From: Pseudomonas hunanensis
GTDB lineage: Bacteria > Pseudomonadota > Gammaproteobacteria > Pseudomonadales > Pseudomonadaceae
Assembly: GCF_013393325.1 (NCBI RefSeq)
Contig: NZ_QJRC01000081.1
Coordinates: forward strand, 21,835 to 85,834
DNA length: 64,000 bases
Reading direction: 5' to 3'
Position 1 is the first letter of the stretch; each line of letters opens with the position of its first letter. Shown here in pieces: positions 25,905 through 34,290 of the stretch. The notes beneath the pieces were generated by a model, which made no database searches, was not told where the DNA came from, and was given only the letters and a program-made list of their open reading frames with translations. The translations under genes and the position numbers were made by a program.

Positions 25905-27380
25905 TCACTTTTTCTTGCCGCCGAGCAACGACCCCATCAACCCGCGTACCAACTGCCGCCCCAACTGGTTGGCCGCCTGGCGTACCGCCGACTTGATCGC
26001 CTGCCCCGCCGCACTCTGCAAGAACTCACCGGCCTTGTCGGAAAAGCTCTCCTCATCCGCCTTCGGTTGCGGCGCCGGTTCCACCGCCTCGCCCTTGCGC
26101 TGGGTCAGCATCTCATAGGCCGACTCACGGTCCACAGGCTTGTCATAGCGCCCCGCCAACGGCGAGGCCGCAACCAACGCACTGCGCTCAACTGCACTCA
26201 GCGGCCCTATACGTGACTGCGGCGGTGCAACCAGTACCCGCTGCACCATGGCCGGCGTGCCCTTTTCTTCCAGCGTGCCCACCAGCGCCTCGCCAATCCC
26301 CAACTCAGTCAACACCGCCAGGGTGTCGAACGCAGGATTGGGGCGGAAGCCATCGGCCACAGCCCGCAGCGCCTTCTGCTCCTTGGCAGTAAACGCCCGC
26401 AGACCATGTTGTATGCGCAAACCTAGCTGGGCCAGCACCGCGTCGGGCAAGTCTCCTGGCGACTGGGTGACGAAATACACCCCCACGCCCTTGGAGCGGA
26501 TGAGCCGCACCACTTGCTCAAGACGGTCCTGCAATGCCTTGGGCGTGCCGTTGAACAGCAAGTGCGCCTCATCGAAGAACAGTGCCAGCACCGGCTTGTC
26601 GGCATCGCCGCGCTCGGGCAACTGCTCGAACAACTCGGCCAGCAGCCACAACAGGAACGTCGCATACACTTTGGGTGCTTCGTGCACCAGCCGGCTGGCA
26701 TCGAGCAAGTGGATGCGGCCACGGCCATCCGGGTCCGGGCGCAGCAAGTCCTCCAACTGCAATGCCGGCTCACCAAACAGCGCCTCCGCTCCCTGCTGCT
26801 CAAGGGTTGCGAGCCGGCGCAGCAAGGCCTGAGTGGAGGCCGTGGTCATCAGCGCACTGTCTTCGCCGAGCAGTTGCGGGTTGTCTTTCAGGTGCGCAAG
26901 CAGAGCCTTGAGGTCCTTGAGGTCCAGCAGCAGCAGGCCTTCGCGGTCAGCCACCTTGAAGGCTGCATACAGCGCCGCCTGCTGGCTGTCGGTCAGCTCC
27001 AGCAAGTTGCCCAGCAGCAGCGGCCCCATTTCACTGAGGGTGGTGCGCAGCGGGTGGCCGGACTGCCCGGCAATGTCCCACAAGCTCACCGGGTAAGCCC
27101 GAGGCGTATGCCCCAGCCACGGCATGCCGGCGATGCGCTCGGCCACCTTGCCCTGGGGTGCACCGGCTGCGCCCAGGCCGCAGAGGTCACCTTTGACATC
27201 AGCGGCGAACACCGCCACCCCGGCGTCGCTGAACACTTCCGCCAGGTGCTGCAGGGTCACGGTCTTGCCTGTACCGGTTGCGCCCGCCACCAGACCGTGG
27301 CGGTTGGCCAGGCGCATTGCTTGCCCGACAGGCTGGCCATCCGGGCCAGCACCTACAACGATGGTCGAAAATTCCGACAT
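25905..27380 (-). CDS. HerA/FtsK-like P-loop ATPase, DUF853 (YjgR) family
   Basis: A 491-aa soluble ATPase of the DUF853/YjgR family. Walker A is GLVAGATGTGKTVTLQHLAE near residue 30, and the acidic Walker B is PVLALFFDEAHLLFNGTPKA. SKGVGVYFVTQSPGDLPDAV resembles the sensor segment of HerA-type helicases. The C-terminal about 60 residues, including QAIKSAVRQAANQLGRQLVR and LGGKKK, are family-typical. The cellular role is unknown; a nucleic-acid translocase is inferred from the fold. I chose MSEFSTIVVGAGPDG at 27380, with AAAGAG before it. Confidence 0.85.
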   Translation of the reverse strand: MSEFSTIVVGAGPDGQPVGQAMRLANRHGLVAGATGTGKTVTLQHLAEVFSDAGVAVFAADVKGDLCGLGAAGAPQGKVAERIAGMPWLGHTPRAYPVSLWDIAGQSGHPLRTTLSEMGPLLLGNLLELTDSQQAALYAAFKVADREGLLLLDLKDLKALLAHLKDNPQLLGEDSALMTTASTQALLRRLATLEQQGAEALFGEPALQLEDLLRPDPDGRGRIHLLDASRLVHEAPKVYATFLLWLLAELFEQLPERGDADKPVLALFFDEAHLLFNGTPKALQDRLEQVVRLIRSKGVGVYFVTQSPGDLPDAVLAQLGLRIQHGLRAFTAKEQKALRAVADGFRPNPAFDTLAVLTELGIGEALVGTLEEKGTPAMVQRVLVAPPQSRIGPLSAVERSALVAASPLAGRYDKPVDRESAYEMLTQRKGEAVEPAPQPKADEESFSDKAGEFLQSAAGQAIKSAVRQAANQLGRQLVRGLMGSLLGGKKK

Positions 27381-27548
27381 CTCTTTAATCCTCTGCTCAA
27401 GCTTTAGCTTAATTCGGCCGATACCTGTGGGTGATATTCGCCTTAATAGAGAGGAACAACCGAAAAGGGACTTTTCTGGATGTTGCACTGCCTACCGCTC
27501 CACTCGTGCGAACGCCTGATATAAAACCTTAGCGGAACCGATTACGCC

Positions 27549-29423
27549 ATGAACAAAAGCCTTCGTTTCAGCCACAAGATTCTTTTGGCAGCATCACTGA
27601 TCGTGATACTTGCCTTCAGCCTTTTCACCCTCTACAACGATTACCTCCAGCGTAATGCGATCCGCGAGGACCTGGAAAACTATCTGGCTGAAATGGGCAC
27701 CTCCACTTCGACCAACATCCGCAACCTGTTCGAAGGCCGCATCAAACTGGTGGAGAACCTGGCACAGAACATTGCCCAGGACCCGACCAACGCCGAAACC
27801 CTGATGGGCCAGAATGCGCTGATATCCAGCTTCCTTACCGTGTACCTGGGCAAGGTCGACGGCGGTTTCAGCGTGCGCCCCGACGCAAAGATGCCCGACG
27901 GCTATGACCCACGTACCCGTCCCTGGTACAAGGACGGCATGAGCGCCAGCGGCGCAACCCTGACCGAACCGTACATCGACATGACCACCAACAAGATGGT
28001 CATCGGTATCCTCAGCAAGGTCTCCAGCAGCGTTGGCGTGGTTGGTGGCGACCTGGCCCTGGACGGCCTGGTGCAGATCATCAACTCGCTGAACTTCGGC
28101 GGCATGGGCTATGCCTTCCTGGTCAACGACCAGGGCAAGATCCTGGTGCACCCGGACAAAGACCTGGTGATGAAGTCACTGTCAGACCTGTTCCCGCAGC
28201 ACACGCCAAAACTGACAGGCGAGCTGACCGAAGTGCAGAGCGATGGCCAGGCCCGCCTGCTGACCTTCACCCCGATCACCGGCTTGCCGTCGGCCAACTG
28301 GTACATCGGTTTGTCGGTGGACAAGGACAAGGCCTTCTCGATGCTCAGCACCTTCCGCACCTCGGCGGTGATCGCCACGGTAGTGGCGGTGGTGATCATC
28401 ATCGGCCTGCTCGGTTTGCTGATTCGCGTGTTGATGCAGCCGCTGCACACCATGACGCGCGCCATGGAAGACATTGCCGAAGGTGAAGGCGACCTGACCA
28501 AGCGCCTGCGCATCCACAACCACGACGAATTCGGCATCCTCGGCAACGCCTTCAACCGGTTCGTCGAGCGTATTCACAGCAGCATCCGCGAAGTGTCTTC
28601 GGCCACCGAGCAGGTCAACGAAGTGGCCCTGCGGGTCATCAGTGCTTCGAATTCATCGATGACCAACTCCGACGAGCAGTCCAACCGCACCAACAGTGTC
28701 GCCGCCGCCATCAACGAGTTGGGCGCCGCCGCTCAGGAAATTGCCGGCAATGCCGCTCAAGCCTCGCAGCACGCCAGTTCCGCGCGCCTGCTGGCCGAAG
28801 AGGGCCAGCAAGTGGTCGAGCGCAACATTGCTGCGATGAACCGCCTGTCCGACCTGATCGTCACGTCCAGCGAGCACATCGAAACGCTGAACAGCAAGAC
28901 CGTGAATATCGGCCAGATCCTCGAAGTGATCACCAGCATCTCCCAGCAGACCAACCTGCTGGCGCTGAACGCCGCCATCGAAGCAGCCCGCGCCGGTGAA
29001 GCCGGGCGTGGTTTTGCCGTGGTTGCCGACGAAGTGCGCAACCTGGCGCACCGCACCCAGGAATCGGCGCAGCAGGTGCAGACCATGATCGAAGAGCTGC
29101 AGGTCGGTGCCCGCGAGTCGGTCGACACCATGGACCAGAGCCAGCGCCACAGCCAGGACAGCATGCAGATCGCCAACCAGGCCGGTGAGCGGCTGGACAG
29201 CGTGACCGTGCGCATTGGCGAGATCGATGGCATGAACCAATCGGTGGCCACTGCCACCGAAGAACAGACCGCCGTGGTCGAGGCGATCAACATGGACATC
29301 AACGAGATCAACATGCTCAACCAGGAAGGCGTGGAAAACCTGCAGGCGACCCTGCGCGCGTGCTCCGACCTTGAGCAGCAGGCTGGCCGCCTGAAGCACC
29401 TGGTGGGCAGCTTCCGCATCTAA
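27549..29423 (+). CDS. methyl-accepting chemotaxis receptor with dCache domain (McpG-like)
   Basis: A 624-aa transmembrane chemoreceptor: TM1 (about residues 10-31), a periplasmic double-Cache domain (about 35-275), TM2 ([20 protein letters not shown]), HAMP, then the signalling hairpin with tip segment [20 protein letters not shown]. The sensor has [20 protein letters not shown], then TEPYID, the R-x-W-Y...Y...D pattern of amino-acid-binding dCache domains. In P. putida KT2440 the receptor at this position, McpG, senses GABA; identity here is inferred from neighbourhood and memory. Single-gene unit followed by an inverted repeat. Confidence 0.88.
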   Translation: MNKSLRFSHKILLAASLIVILAFSLFTLYNDYLQRNAIREDLENYLAEMGTSTSTNIRNLFEGRIKLVENLAQNIAQDPTNAETLMGQNALISSFLTVYLGKVDGGFSVRPDAKMPDGYDPRTRPWYKDGMSASGATLTEPYIDMTTNKMVIGILSKVSSSVGVVGGDLALDGLVQIINSLNFGGMGYAFLVNDQGKILVHPDKDLVMKSLSDLFPQHTPKLTGELTEVQSDGQARLLTFTPITGLPSANWYIGLSVDKDKAFSMLSTFRTSAVIATVVAVVIIIGLLGLLIRVLMQPLHTMTRAMEDIAEGEGDLTKRLRIHNHDEFGILGNAFNRFVERIHSSIREVSSATEQVNEVALRVISASNSSMTNSDEQSNRTNSVAAAINELGAAAQEIAGNAAQASQHASSARLLAEEGQQVVERNIAAMNRLSDLIVTSSEHIETLNSKTVNIGQILEVITSISQQTNLLALNAAIEAARAGEAGRGFAVVADEVRNLAHRTQESAQQVQTMIEELQVGARESVDTMDQSQRHSQDSMQIANQAGERLDSVTVRIGEIDGMNQSVATATEEQTAVVEAINMDINEINMLNQEGVENLQATLRACSDLEQQAGRLKHLVGSFRI

Positions 29424-29437
29424 ATACAGACCGCACC

Positions 29438-29505
29438 GCCCGCCCCCACAAGGACAGCACAACCCCGAAGGGTTGCGCCCTACCTGTGGGGGCGGGCGAG
29501 CCCGC
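29438..29505. repeat. REP-like inverted repeat after the chemoreceptor
   Basis: CGCCCGCCCCCACAAGG and a partner CCTGTGGGGGCGGGCG face each other about 30 bp apart, with an inner ACCCCGAAGGGTTGCG dyad. These are diverged REP-type sequences closing the chemoreceptor transcript. Confidence 0.6.
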
Positions 29506-29653
29506 GAAACAACCAACACCACTCGACGAGCCTGCCCCACCCAACCCCGATCGAACAAACTATCCTTCACACAGGTCAACCTTTAGGCGCGTCATCGCCG
29601 GCAAGCCACCGCCGGATGACAGACCCGAAGACGATCCCGGAGGGATGCTGATC

Positions 29654-30766
29654 GTGCATATCGCCGACATCACCATGTTCTACGCCCCGGCCAGCGGTGG
29701 CGTACGTACCTATCTTGATGCCAAACATCACCGTCTCGACGCCATCCACGGCGTACGCCACAGCCTGTTGATCCCCGGCGCCAGCGCCCACCAAGCCGAT
29801 GGCATCTACCAGGTTCCCGCTCCACCCTTGCCGTTTGGCAAGGGCTATCGTTTTCCTGTACGCCTGGCCCCATGGTGCAATACGCTGCGCACGCTCAAAC
29901 CCGACCTGATAGAAGTCGGCGACCCCTACCTCACCGCATGGGCCGCGCTGGAGGCCCGGCGCCAACTCGACGTGCCGGTAATCGGTTTCTACCATTCCGA
30001 CTTGCCGTTGCTGGTGAGCAACCGCATGGGCAACTGGTTCACGCCCAATGTCGAAGCCTATGTCAGCAAGCTGTACGGCAATTTCGACCGGGTACTGGCG
30101 CCCAGCCAGGTCATGGCCGACAAATTGCGCCGCCTGGGCGTGCGCGATGTACACGTGCAGCCGCTGGGCGTTGACCTTGCCACGTTCCATCCCGCCCAGC
30201 GCGACCCGCACCTGCGCGCCGAACTGGGCATAGCCGACACCAGCCGCCTGTTGATCTACGCCGGCCGCGGCTCGCGGGAAAAGAACCTGCCGGTGCTGCT
30301 CGACTGCATGCAGCAACTCGGCCACCCCTACCACCTGCTGCTGGTGGGCTCGAACATGCCGGCCAGCGTGCCGCACAACGTCAGCGTCATCGACCACTTC
30401 TGCCCTGCTGCAGAGGTGGCCCGGCTGATGGCCAGTGCCGACCTGCTGGTGCATGCTGGCGACCAGGAAACCTTCGGCCTGGTCATCCTCGAAGCCATGG
30501 CCAGCGCCACACCCGTGGTGGCCGTACGCGCAGGTGCGTTCACTGAAATCATCAACGAGCAGTGTGGCCGCCTGTGCACGCCCAACGAGGGTCGGGCGAT
30601 GGCGATGGCAGTGCGCGAGGCGTTCGAGGCGGGGGTCCGCAAGCTCGGCATGCAGGCCCGTCGTCATGTAGAGCAACATTATTCATGGGATAAGGTGGTG
30701 GCGGGCCTGCTACAGCACTACCAAGCCGTGCTCGGCCATCAGCCGCAGGTGCGTGCCCATGCTTGA
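29654..30766 (+). CDS. GT4-family glycosyltransferase
   Basis: A 370-aa GT-B glycosyltransferase of family 4. The acceptor-side N-terminal domain opens MHIADITMFYAPASGGVRTY, and the nucleotide-sugar site near the C-terminus shows the E-x7-E pattern in GDQETFGLVILEAMASATPV. The fold resembles glycolipid or mannosyl transferases acting at the inner face of the cytoplasmic membrane. GGAGGG (29639-29644) is 9 nt before a GTG at 29654 but touches the ATG at 29645, so I prefer the GTG (alternative MLIVHIADI). It overlaps the next gene by 8 bp, forming a three-gene operon. Confidence 0.85.
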   Translation: MHIADITMFYAPASGGVRTYLDAKHHRLDAIHGVRHSLLIPGASAHQADGIYQVPAPPLPFGKGYRFPVRLAPWCNTLRTLKPDLIEVGDPYLTAWAALEARRQLDVPVIGFYHSDLPLLVSNRMGNWFTPNVEAYVSKLYGNFDRVLAPSQVMADKLRRLGVRDVHVQPLGVDLATFHPAQRDPHLRAELGIADTSRLLIYAGRGSREKNLPVLLDCMQQLGHPYHLLLVGSNMPASVPHNVSVIDHFCPAAEVARLMASADLLVHAGDQETFGLVILEAMASATPVVAVRAGAFTEIINEQCGRLCTPNEGRAMAMAVREAFEAGVRKLGMQARRHVEQHYSWDKVVAGLLQHYQAVLGHQPQVRAHA

Positions 30767-31523
30767 GCCCTCCTCCAGGCAACGCAGCCTCCTGCTGGTA
30801 TTGCATGATGTGGCCCCAGAAACCTGGCCGGACTATGCGCCGTTCGTACACGCCGTGGATGCGCTGGGCAACGTGCCCATGACATGGCTGGTGGTCCCTG
30901 ACTTCCATCGGCGTAATCCGCTGCACCAGGCACCCTCGTTCTGCCGCGTGCTGGACGAACGCCTGGCCAACGGCGACGAGCTGGCGCTGCACGGTTACGC
31001 CCATGCCGACGAAGGACCGGCACCGCGCAGCCCCATCGACTACTTCATGCGGCGCATCTACACGCATGAAGGTGAGTTCTATAGCCTCGATGAGCACGCC
31101 GCGCTTACCCGGCTGCAGGATGGCCTGGCGCTGTTCGAGGACCAAGGCTGGCCCGTAGCAGGCTTTGTCGCACCCGCCTGGCTCATGAGCCAGGGCACTC
31201 GGCAAGCCTTGCGCCGCCTGCCGCTGAAGTACACCAGCACACCGCAACACCTTTACCGTTTGCCGGACTTCACAGCCATCGATGCGCCAGGCCTGGTCTG
31301 GAGTGCCCGGAGCGCATGGCGTCGTACTTTGTCCCGCGCAGTGTGCAACTGGCAATGTCAACGCTGGCAGGACGCGAGCACATTGCGCCTCGGGCTGCAC
31401 CCTGTGGACATGCGCCACCGCTCATCCCGTGACTATTGGCTGCGAACACTCGAAAGCCTGTTGAAGGACGGCCGCGAGCCGCTGACCAAATCTGCCTGGC
31501 TGGAGCGCCAGGTGCCAGCATGA
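30759..31523 (+). CDS. polysaccharide deacetylase-like protein (DUF2334)
   Basis: A 254-aa NodB-fold protein of the DUF2334 type. LLLVLHDVAPETWPDYAPFV near residues 11-30 carries the first metal aspartate and histidine, and ELALHGYAHADEGPAPRSPI near residue 75 the HGxxH pair. PVAGFVAPAWLMSQGTRQAL follows as in the family. These enzymes remove N-acetyl groups from sugar lipids or polymers, so it may trim a sugar added by the preceding glycosyltransferase. The ATG overlaps that gene by 8 bp, and the stop overlaps the next start (ATGA), implying coupling. No signal peptide, so probably cytoplasmic. Confidence 0.82.
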   Translation: MLEPSSRQRSLLLVLHDVAPETWPDYAPFVHAVDALGNVPMTWLVVPDFHRRNPLHQAPSFCRVLDERLANGDELALHGYAHADEGPAPRSPIDYFMRRIYTHEGEFYSLDEHAALTRLQDGLALFEDQGWPVAGFVAPAWLMSQGTRQALRRLPLKYTSTPQHLYRLPDFTAIDAPGLVWSARSAWRRTLSRAVCNWQCQRWQDASTLRLGLHPVDMRHRSSRDYWLRTLESLLKDGREPLTKSAWLERQVPA

Positions 31524-32512
31524 ACCGCTGGGCCTGGCTGGCGCTGGCATTGCTGGGTGCAGCGCTGGTGCCCGTGCTGCTGGGTGGTAGCGAGCTGCTG
31601 CCAAGGCTAAGCCGGTTCGACCCACAACTGATGCTGATATTGCTTGGCATGATTTTGTCGTGCTGGCTCATCAACGCCTTGCGCCTGCGCTTGTTGCTCG
31701 GCGAGCAGGCAAAGCAGTTGAGCCCTGCACGCAGCCTGGGCGTGGTGATGGCCACCGAGTTCGCCATCTGCACCACCCCCGGCGGCAGTGGCGGCCCGTT
31801 GACCCTGATGGCCCTACTGGCGCGCAATCGCATCGGCCCGGCGCGCAGCGCTGCGGTATTCGCCATGGACCAGCTGAACGACCTGGTGTTCTTCTTCTGC
31901 GCGATGCTGACGATCGCCGGCTACGCACTGTTCCACAGCCTGGGCCGCAGCCAGGAAAGCATGCTGCTTGGCAGTGCATTACTGCTGTGCACAACGCTGG
32001 CCGGTGTGGTCGCGCTGTTGCGCTACCGACGCACGGTAATGCGCATGAACGGCAGGCTGTTGCAGCGCCTGGGCATGGGGCCGCCGCGCAAACGCCGCTG
32101 GGCGCGCAAACTGCTGCACTTCATCGCTGCCCTGGCACAGACCTGGCGCCTGCCCAAGCGCACCTTGAGCCTGGTTTTCACCCTCACCTGCGTCCACTGG
32201 GGGCTGCGCTACAGCGTGCTGTTCCTGGTGTTGCGGGGGCTGGGGGTAGAGCTGGCGTGGATCCCCAGCTTCCTGGTGCAGATGCTGTCGCTCAGTGCCG
32301 GCCAGTTCAGCCTGCTGCCTGGCGGGGCCGGGGCCGCCGAGCTGACTTCGGCCACCTTGCTGACACCCTTGGTGGGCAGCTCGACCGCAGCGGCGGCGAT
32401 CCTGATATGGCGAGGGGTTACTTACTACTTTTATCTGCTGGCAGGCGGGCCTGTGTTCGTGTGCCTGCTGGCGCGTCCTTTGCTGGAGCGCTGGCGGCGG
32501 CAGGCGGGTTGA
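31520..32512 (+). CDS. LPG-synthase/AglD-like integral membrane protein (UPF0104)
   Basis: A 330-aa membrane protein with about eight hydrophobic segments and the UPF0104 (lysylphosphatidylglycerol synthase transmembrane region/AglD) signature. Marks include EFAICTTPGGSGGPLTLMAL near residue 80 and AGQFSLLPGGAGAAELTSAT near residue 260. Homologues of this domain act as lipid or glycolipid flippases or transferases. It is the third gene of the operon, so it may move or modify the glycolipid made by the GT4 and DUF2334 proteins. Its 3' end overlaps the antiparallel 77-aa gene by 95 bp. Confidence 0.85.
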   Translation: MNRWAWLALALLGAALVPVLLGGSELLPRLSRFDPQLMLILLGMILSCWLINALRLRLLLGEQAKQLSPARSLGVVMATEFAICTTPGGSGGPLTLMALLARNRIGPARSAAVFAMDQLNDLVFFFCAMLTIAGYALFHSLGRSQESMLLGSALLLCTTLAGVVALLRYRRTVMRMNGRLLQRLGMGPPRKRRWARKLLHFIAALAQTWRLPKRTLSLVFTLTCVHWGLRYSVLFLVLRGLGVELAWIPSFLVQMLSLSAGQFSLLPGGAGAAELTSATLLTPLVGSSTAAAAILIWRGVTYYFYLLAGGPVFVCLLARPLLERWRRQAG

Positions 32513-32651
32513 GCTGTTGCCAGAGTTCGGCGGCGCCTGGGAAGTCGGTGCCGTCGGTTTCGTCCAGGGCTTCGGGGTCGTAACGGGCCAGGCACCCTTC
32601 GCCAAGGGTGGGTGGGGGTGAAGCGGTTGGGGCATTGCGCTGCTTGGCCAT
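32418..32651 (-). CDS. small hypothetical protein, 77 aa, antiparallel overlap
   Basis: A 77-aa protein of unknown function (MAKQRNAPTASPPPTLGEGC, then LARYDPEALDETDGTDFPGA), acidic in the middle and basic at the C-terminus. The ATG is preceded by AAAGGA at good spacing, which argues for translation. Its last 95 bp overlap the 3' end of the UPF0104 gene on the other strand. It is transcribed after purU in the same direction, behind a GC hairpin. I do not recognise the family; the overlap makes it uncertain. Confidence 0.5.
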   Translation of the reverse strand: MAKQRNAPTASPPPTLGEGCLARYDPEALDETDGTDFPGAAELWQQLNPPAAASAPAKDAPAGTRTQARLPADKSSK

Positions 32652-32668
32652 TAGCGATCCTTTCAAGA

Positions 32669-32696
32669 TTTTTGGGGCCGCTTTGCGGCCCAAAAA
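32669..32696. terminator. Terminator after purU
   Basis: Stem GGGGCCGC / GCGGCCC with loop TTT, flanked by TTTTT and AAAAA, so it can work in both directions. It is 22 bp past the purU stop and belongs to the recurring GGCCGCTTTGCGGCC family of this window. Confidence 0.85.
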
Positions 32697-32717
32697 TCCC
32701 ACAGGCAACCTGCTGTT

Positions 32718-33569
32718 TCAGTCAAACACGACAGTCTTGTTGCCATGCACCAGCACGCGGTCTTCCAGGTGATAGCGCAGGCCACGGGCCAGCACCATCT
32801 TCTCCACATCACGGCCAAAGCGGACCATGTCCTCGATGCTGTCGGCATGGCTGACACGCACCACGTCCTGCTCGATGATCGGACCGGCGTCCAGCTCTTC
32901 GGTGACGTAGTGGCAGGTCGCACCGATCAGCTTCACGCCACGCAGGGCGGCCTGGTGGTACGGCTTGGCGCCGACGAACGAAGGCAGGAAGCTGTGGTGA
33001 ATGTTGATGACCTTCTCTGCATAGTCCCGGCACAGTTGCGGCGGCAGGATTTGCATATAGCGGGCCAGTACCACCACGTCGGCGGCGTGCTCCTGCACCA
33101 GGCGCGACACCTCGGCGAAGGCCGGGGCCTTGTCCTTGGGATCGACCGGCACATGGAAGAACGGAATACCGTGCCACTCGACCATGCTGCGCAAATCATT
33201 ATGGTTGGAGATCACGCAAGGGATCTCGCAGTCCAGCTCATCGGTGTGCCAGCGGTGCAGCAAGTCTGCCAGGCAGTGAGACTCACGGCTGGCCATCAGT
33301 ACCACGCGTTTTTTCTGCGCCGAGTCGGTAATGCGCCAGGCCATGGAGAACTCTTCGGCGATTGGCGCAAACGCCTCACGGAAAGCTTCGATACCGAACG
33401 GCAGAGATTCAGCGCGGATTTCATGGCGCATGAAGAACCAACCGCTCTGCTCATCGGAGTGGTGGCTGGCTTCGTTGATCCAGCCATTGTACAAGGCCAG
33501 GAAATTACTGACTTTCGCCACGATGCCTACACGGTCGGGGCAGGCGATCACCAGACGATAGGTGCGCAT
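32718..33569 (-). CDS. purU: formyltetrahydrofolate deformylase PurU
   Basis: A 283-aa hydrolase that turns 10-formyl-tetrahydrofolate into formate and tetrahydrofolate, balancing one-carbon pools and supplying formate to purine synthesis. An N-terminal ACT domain (MRTYRLVIACPDRVGIVAKV) precedes the formyltransferase-like domain with catalytic Asn-His in KVINIHHSFLPSFVGAKPYH and the aspartate in YVTEELDAGPIIEQDVVRVS. I chose MRTYRLV at 33569, which gives the standard length. The longer frame adds 15 unlikely residues. Pseudomonads have several copies. Confidence 0.92.
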   Translation of the reverse strand: MRTYRLVIACPDRVGIVAKVSNFLALYNGWINEASHHSDEQSGWFFMRHEIRAESLPFGIEAFREAFAPIAEEFSMAWRITDSAQKKRVVLMASRESHCLADLLHRWHTDELDCEIPCVISNHNDLRSMVEWHGIPFFHVPVDPKDKAPAFAEVSRLVQEHAADVVVLARYMQILPPQLCRDYAEKVINIHHSFLPSFVGAKPYHQAALRGVKLIGATCHYVTEELDAGPIIEQDVVRVSHADSIEDMVRFGRDVEKMVLARGLRYHLEDRVLVHGNKTVVFD

Positions 33570-33840
33570 GAATGAGACTCCAGAACTTCGCAAAGGCGCC
33601 CATTCTAGCGGCACGCCAGCAAAAGCGCAGTATTGATCGCAGCCACGATGGCATATGCAGGCCCAAATCGATGCACGGGCAGCGTCTGGCAGACATGGGC
33701 TTTATGTAAAATTTTGTTCACGTTGAGAAATGTTGTCACAGCTTAATTAACAGTTAATGGTCCAATCTTATGTTTACTTGCGAGTATCGCCTGTCTATTA
33801 TTGCCCCACACATTTCTGAACACGCATTAAGGAACACTCC

Positions 33841-34218
33841 ATGTCCCTGATCAACGAGTACCGCGCTACCGAAGAAGCCATCAAGGAACTTCAGGCCCGC
33901 CTGGCCAACCTGTCGCAGGATGACAAGCTGAAGAAAGAACTGGAGTTCGAAGGCAAACTGCGCACACTGATGGGCGAGTACTCCAAGTCGCTGCGCGACG
34001 TGATTGCCCTGCTCGACCCAGAGTCGAAACTGAGCAAAGCACCGCGTGGCGCGGTCAAGACTACCGCCACCAAGCGTGCACGTAAGGTCAAGCAATACAA
34101 AAACCCGCACAACGGTGAAGTGATCGAAACCAAAGGCGGCAACCACAAAACCCTGAAAGAGTGGAAAGCCACTTGGGGCGGCGATGTGGTTGAAAGCTGG
34201 GCAACCCTGCTGGACTGA
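33841..34218 (+). CDS. turA: MvaT-family H-NS-like xenogeneic silencer TurA
   Basis: A 125-aa MvaT/TurA protein. The N-terminal coiled coil for oligomer formation is EYRATEEAIKELQARLANLS plus the following helix, and the C-terminal DNA-binding domain includes ETKGGNHKTLKEWKATWGGD. MvaT proteins coat AT-rich DNA and silence foreign and surface genes; in P. putida TurA also acts at the TOL plasmid Pu promoter. The upstream 120 bp is strikingly AT-rich, fitting autoregulation. AAGGA precedes the ATG. Identity as TurA rather than a paralogue rests on sequence memory and neighbours (purU, sbcB). Confidence 0.9.
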   Translation: MSLINEYRATEEAIKELQARLANLSQDDKLKKELEFEGKLRTLMGEYSKSLRDVIALLDPESKLSKAPRGAVKTTATKRARKVKQYKNPHNGEVIETKGGNHKTLKEWKATWGGDVVESWATLLD

Positions 34219-34247
34219 TAGTCCGCATACACCGTTTGCTTCACACA

Positions 34248-34280
34248 ACAAAAACGCCGGCACATTGCCGGCGTTTTTGT
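34248..34280. terminator. turA / sbcB bidirectional terminator
   Basis: Long dyad ACAAAAACGCCGG / CCGGCGTTTTTGT with a short loop. T-runs stand on both strands, ending turA from the left and sbcB from the right. Confidence 0.92.
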
Positions 34281-34290
34281 TTACCTACCA

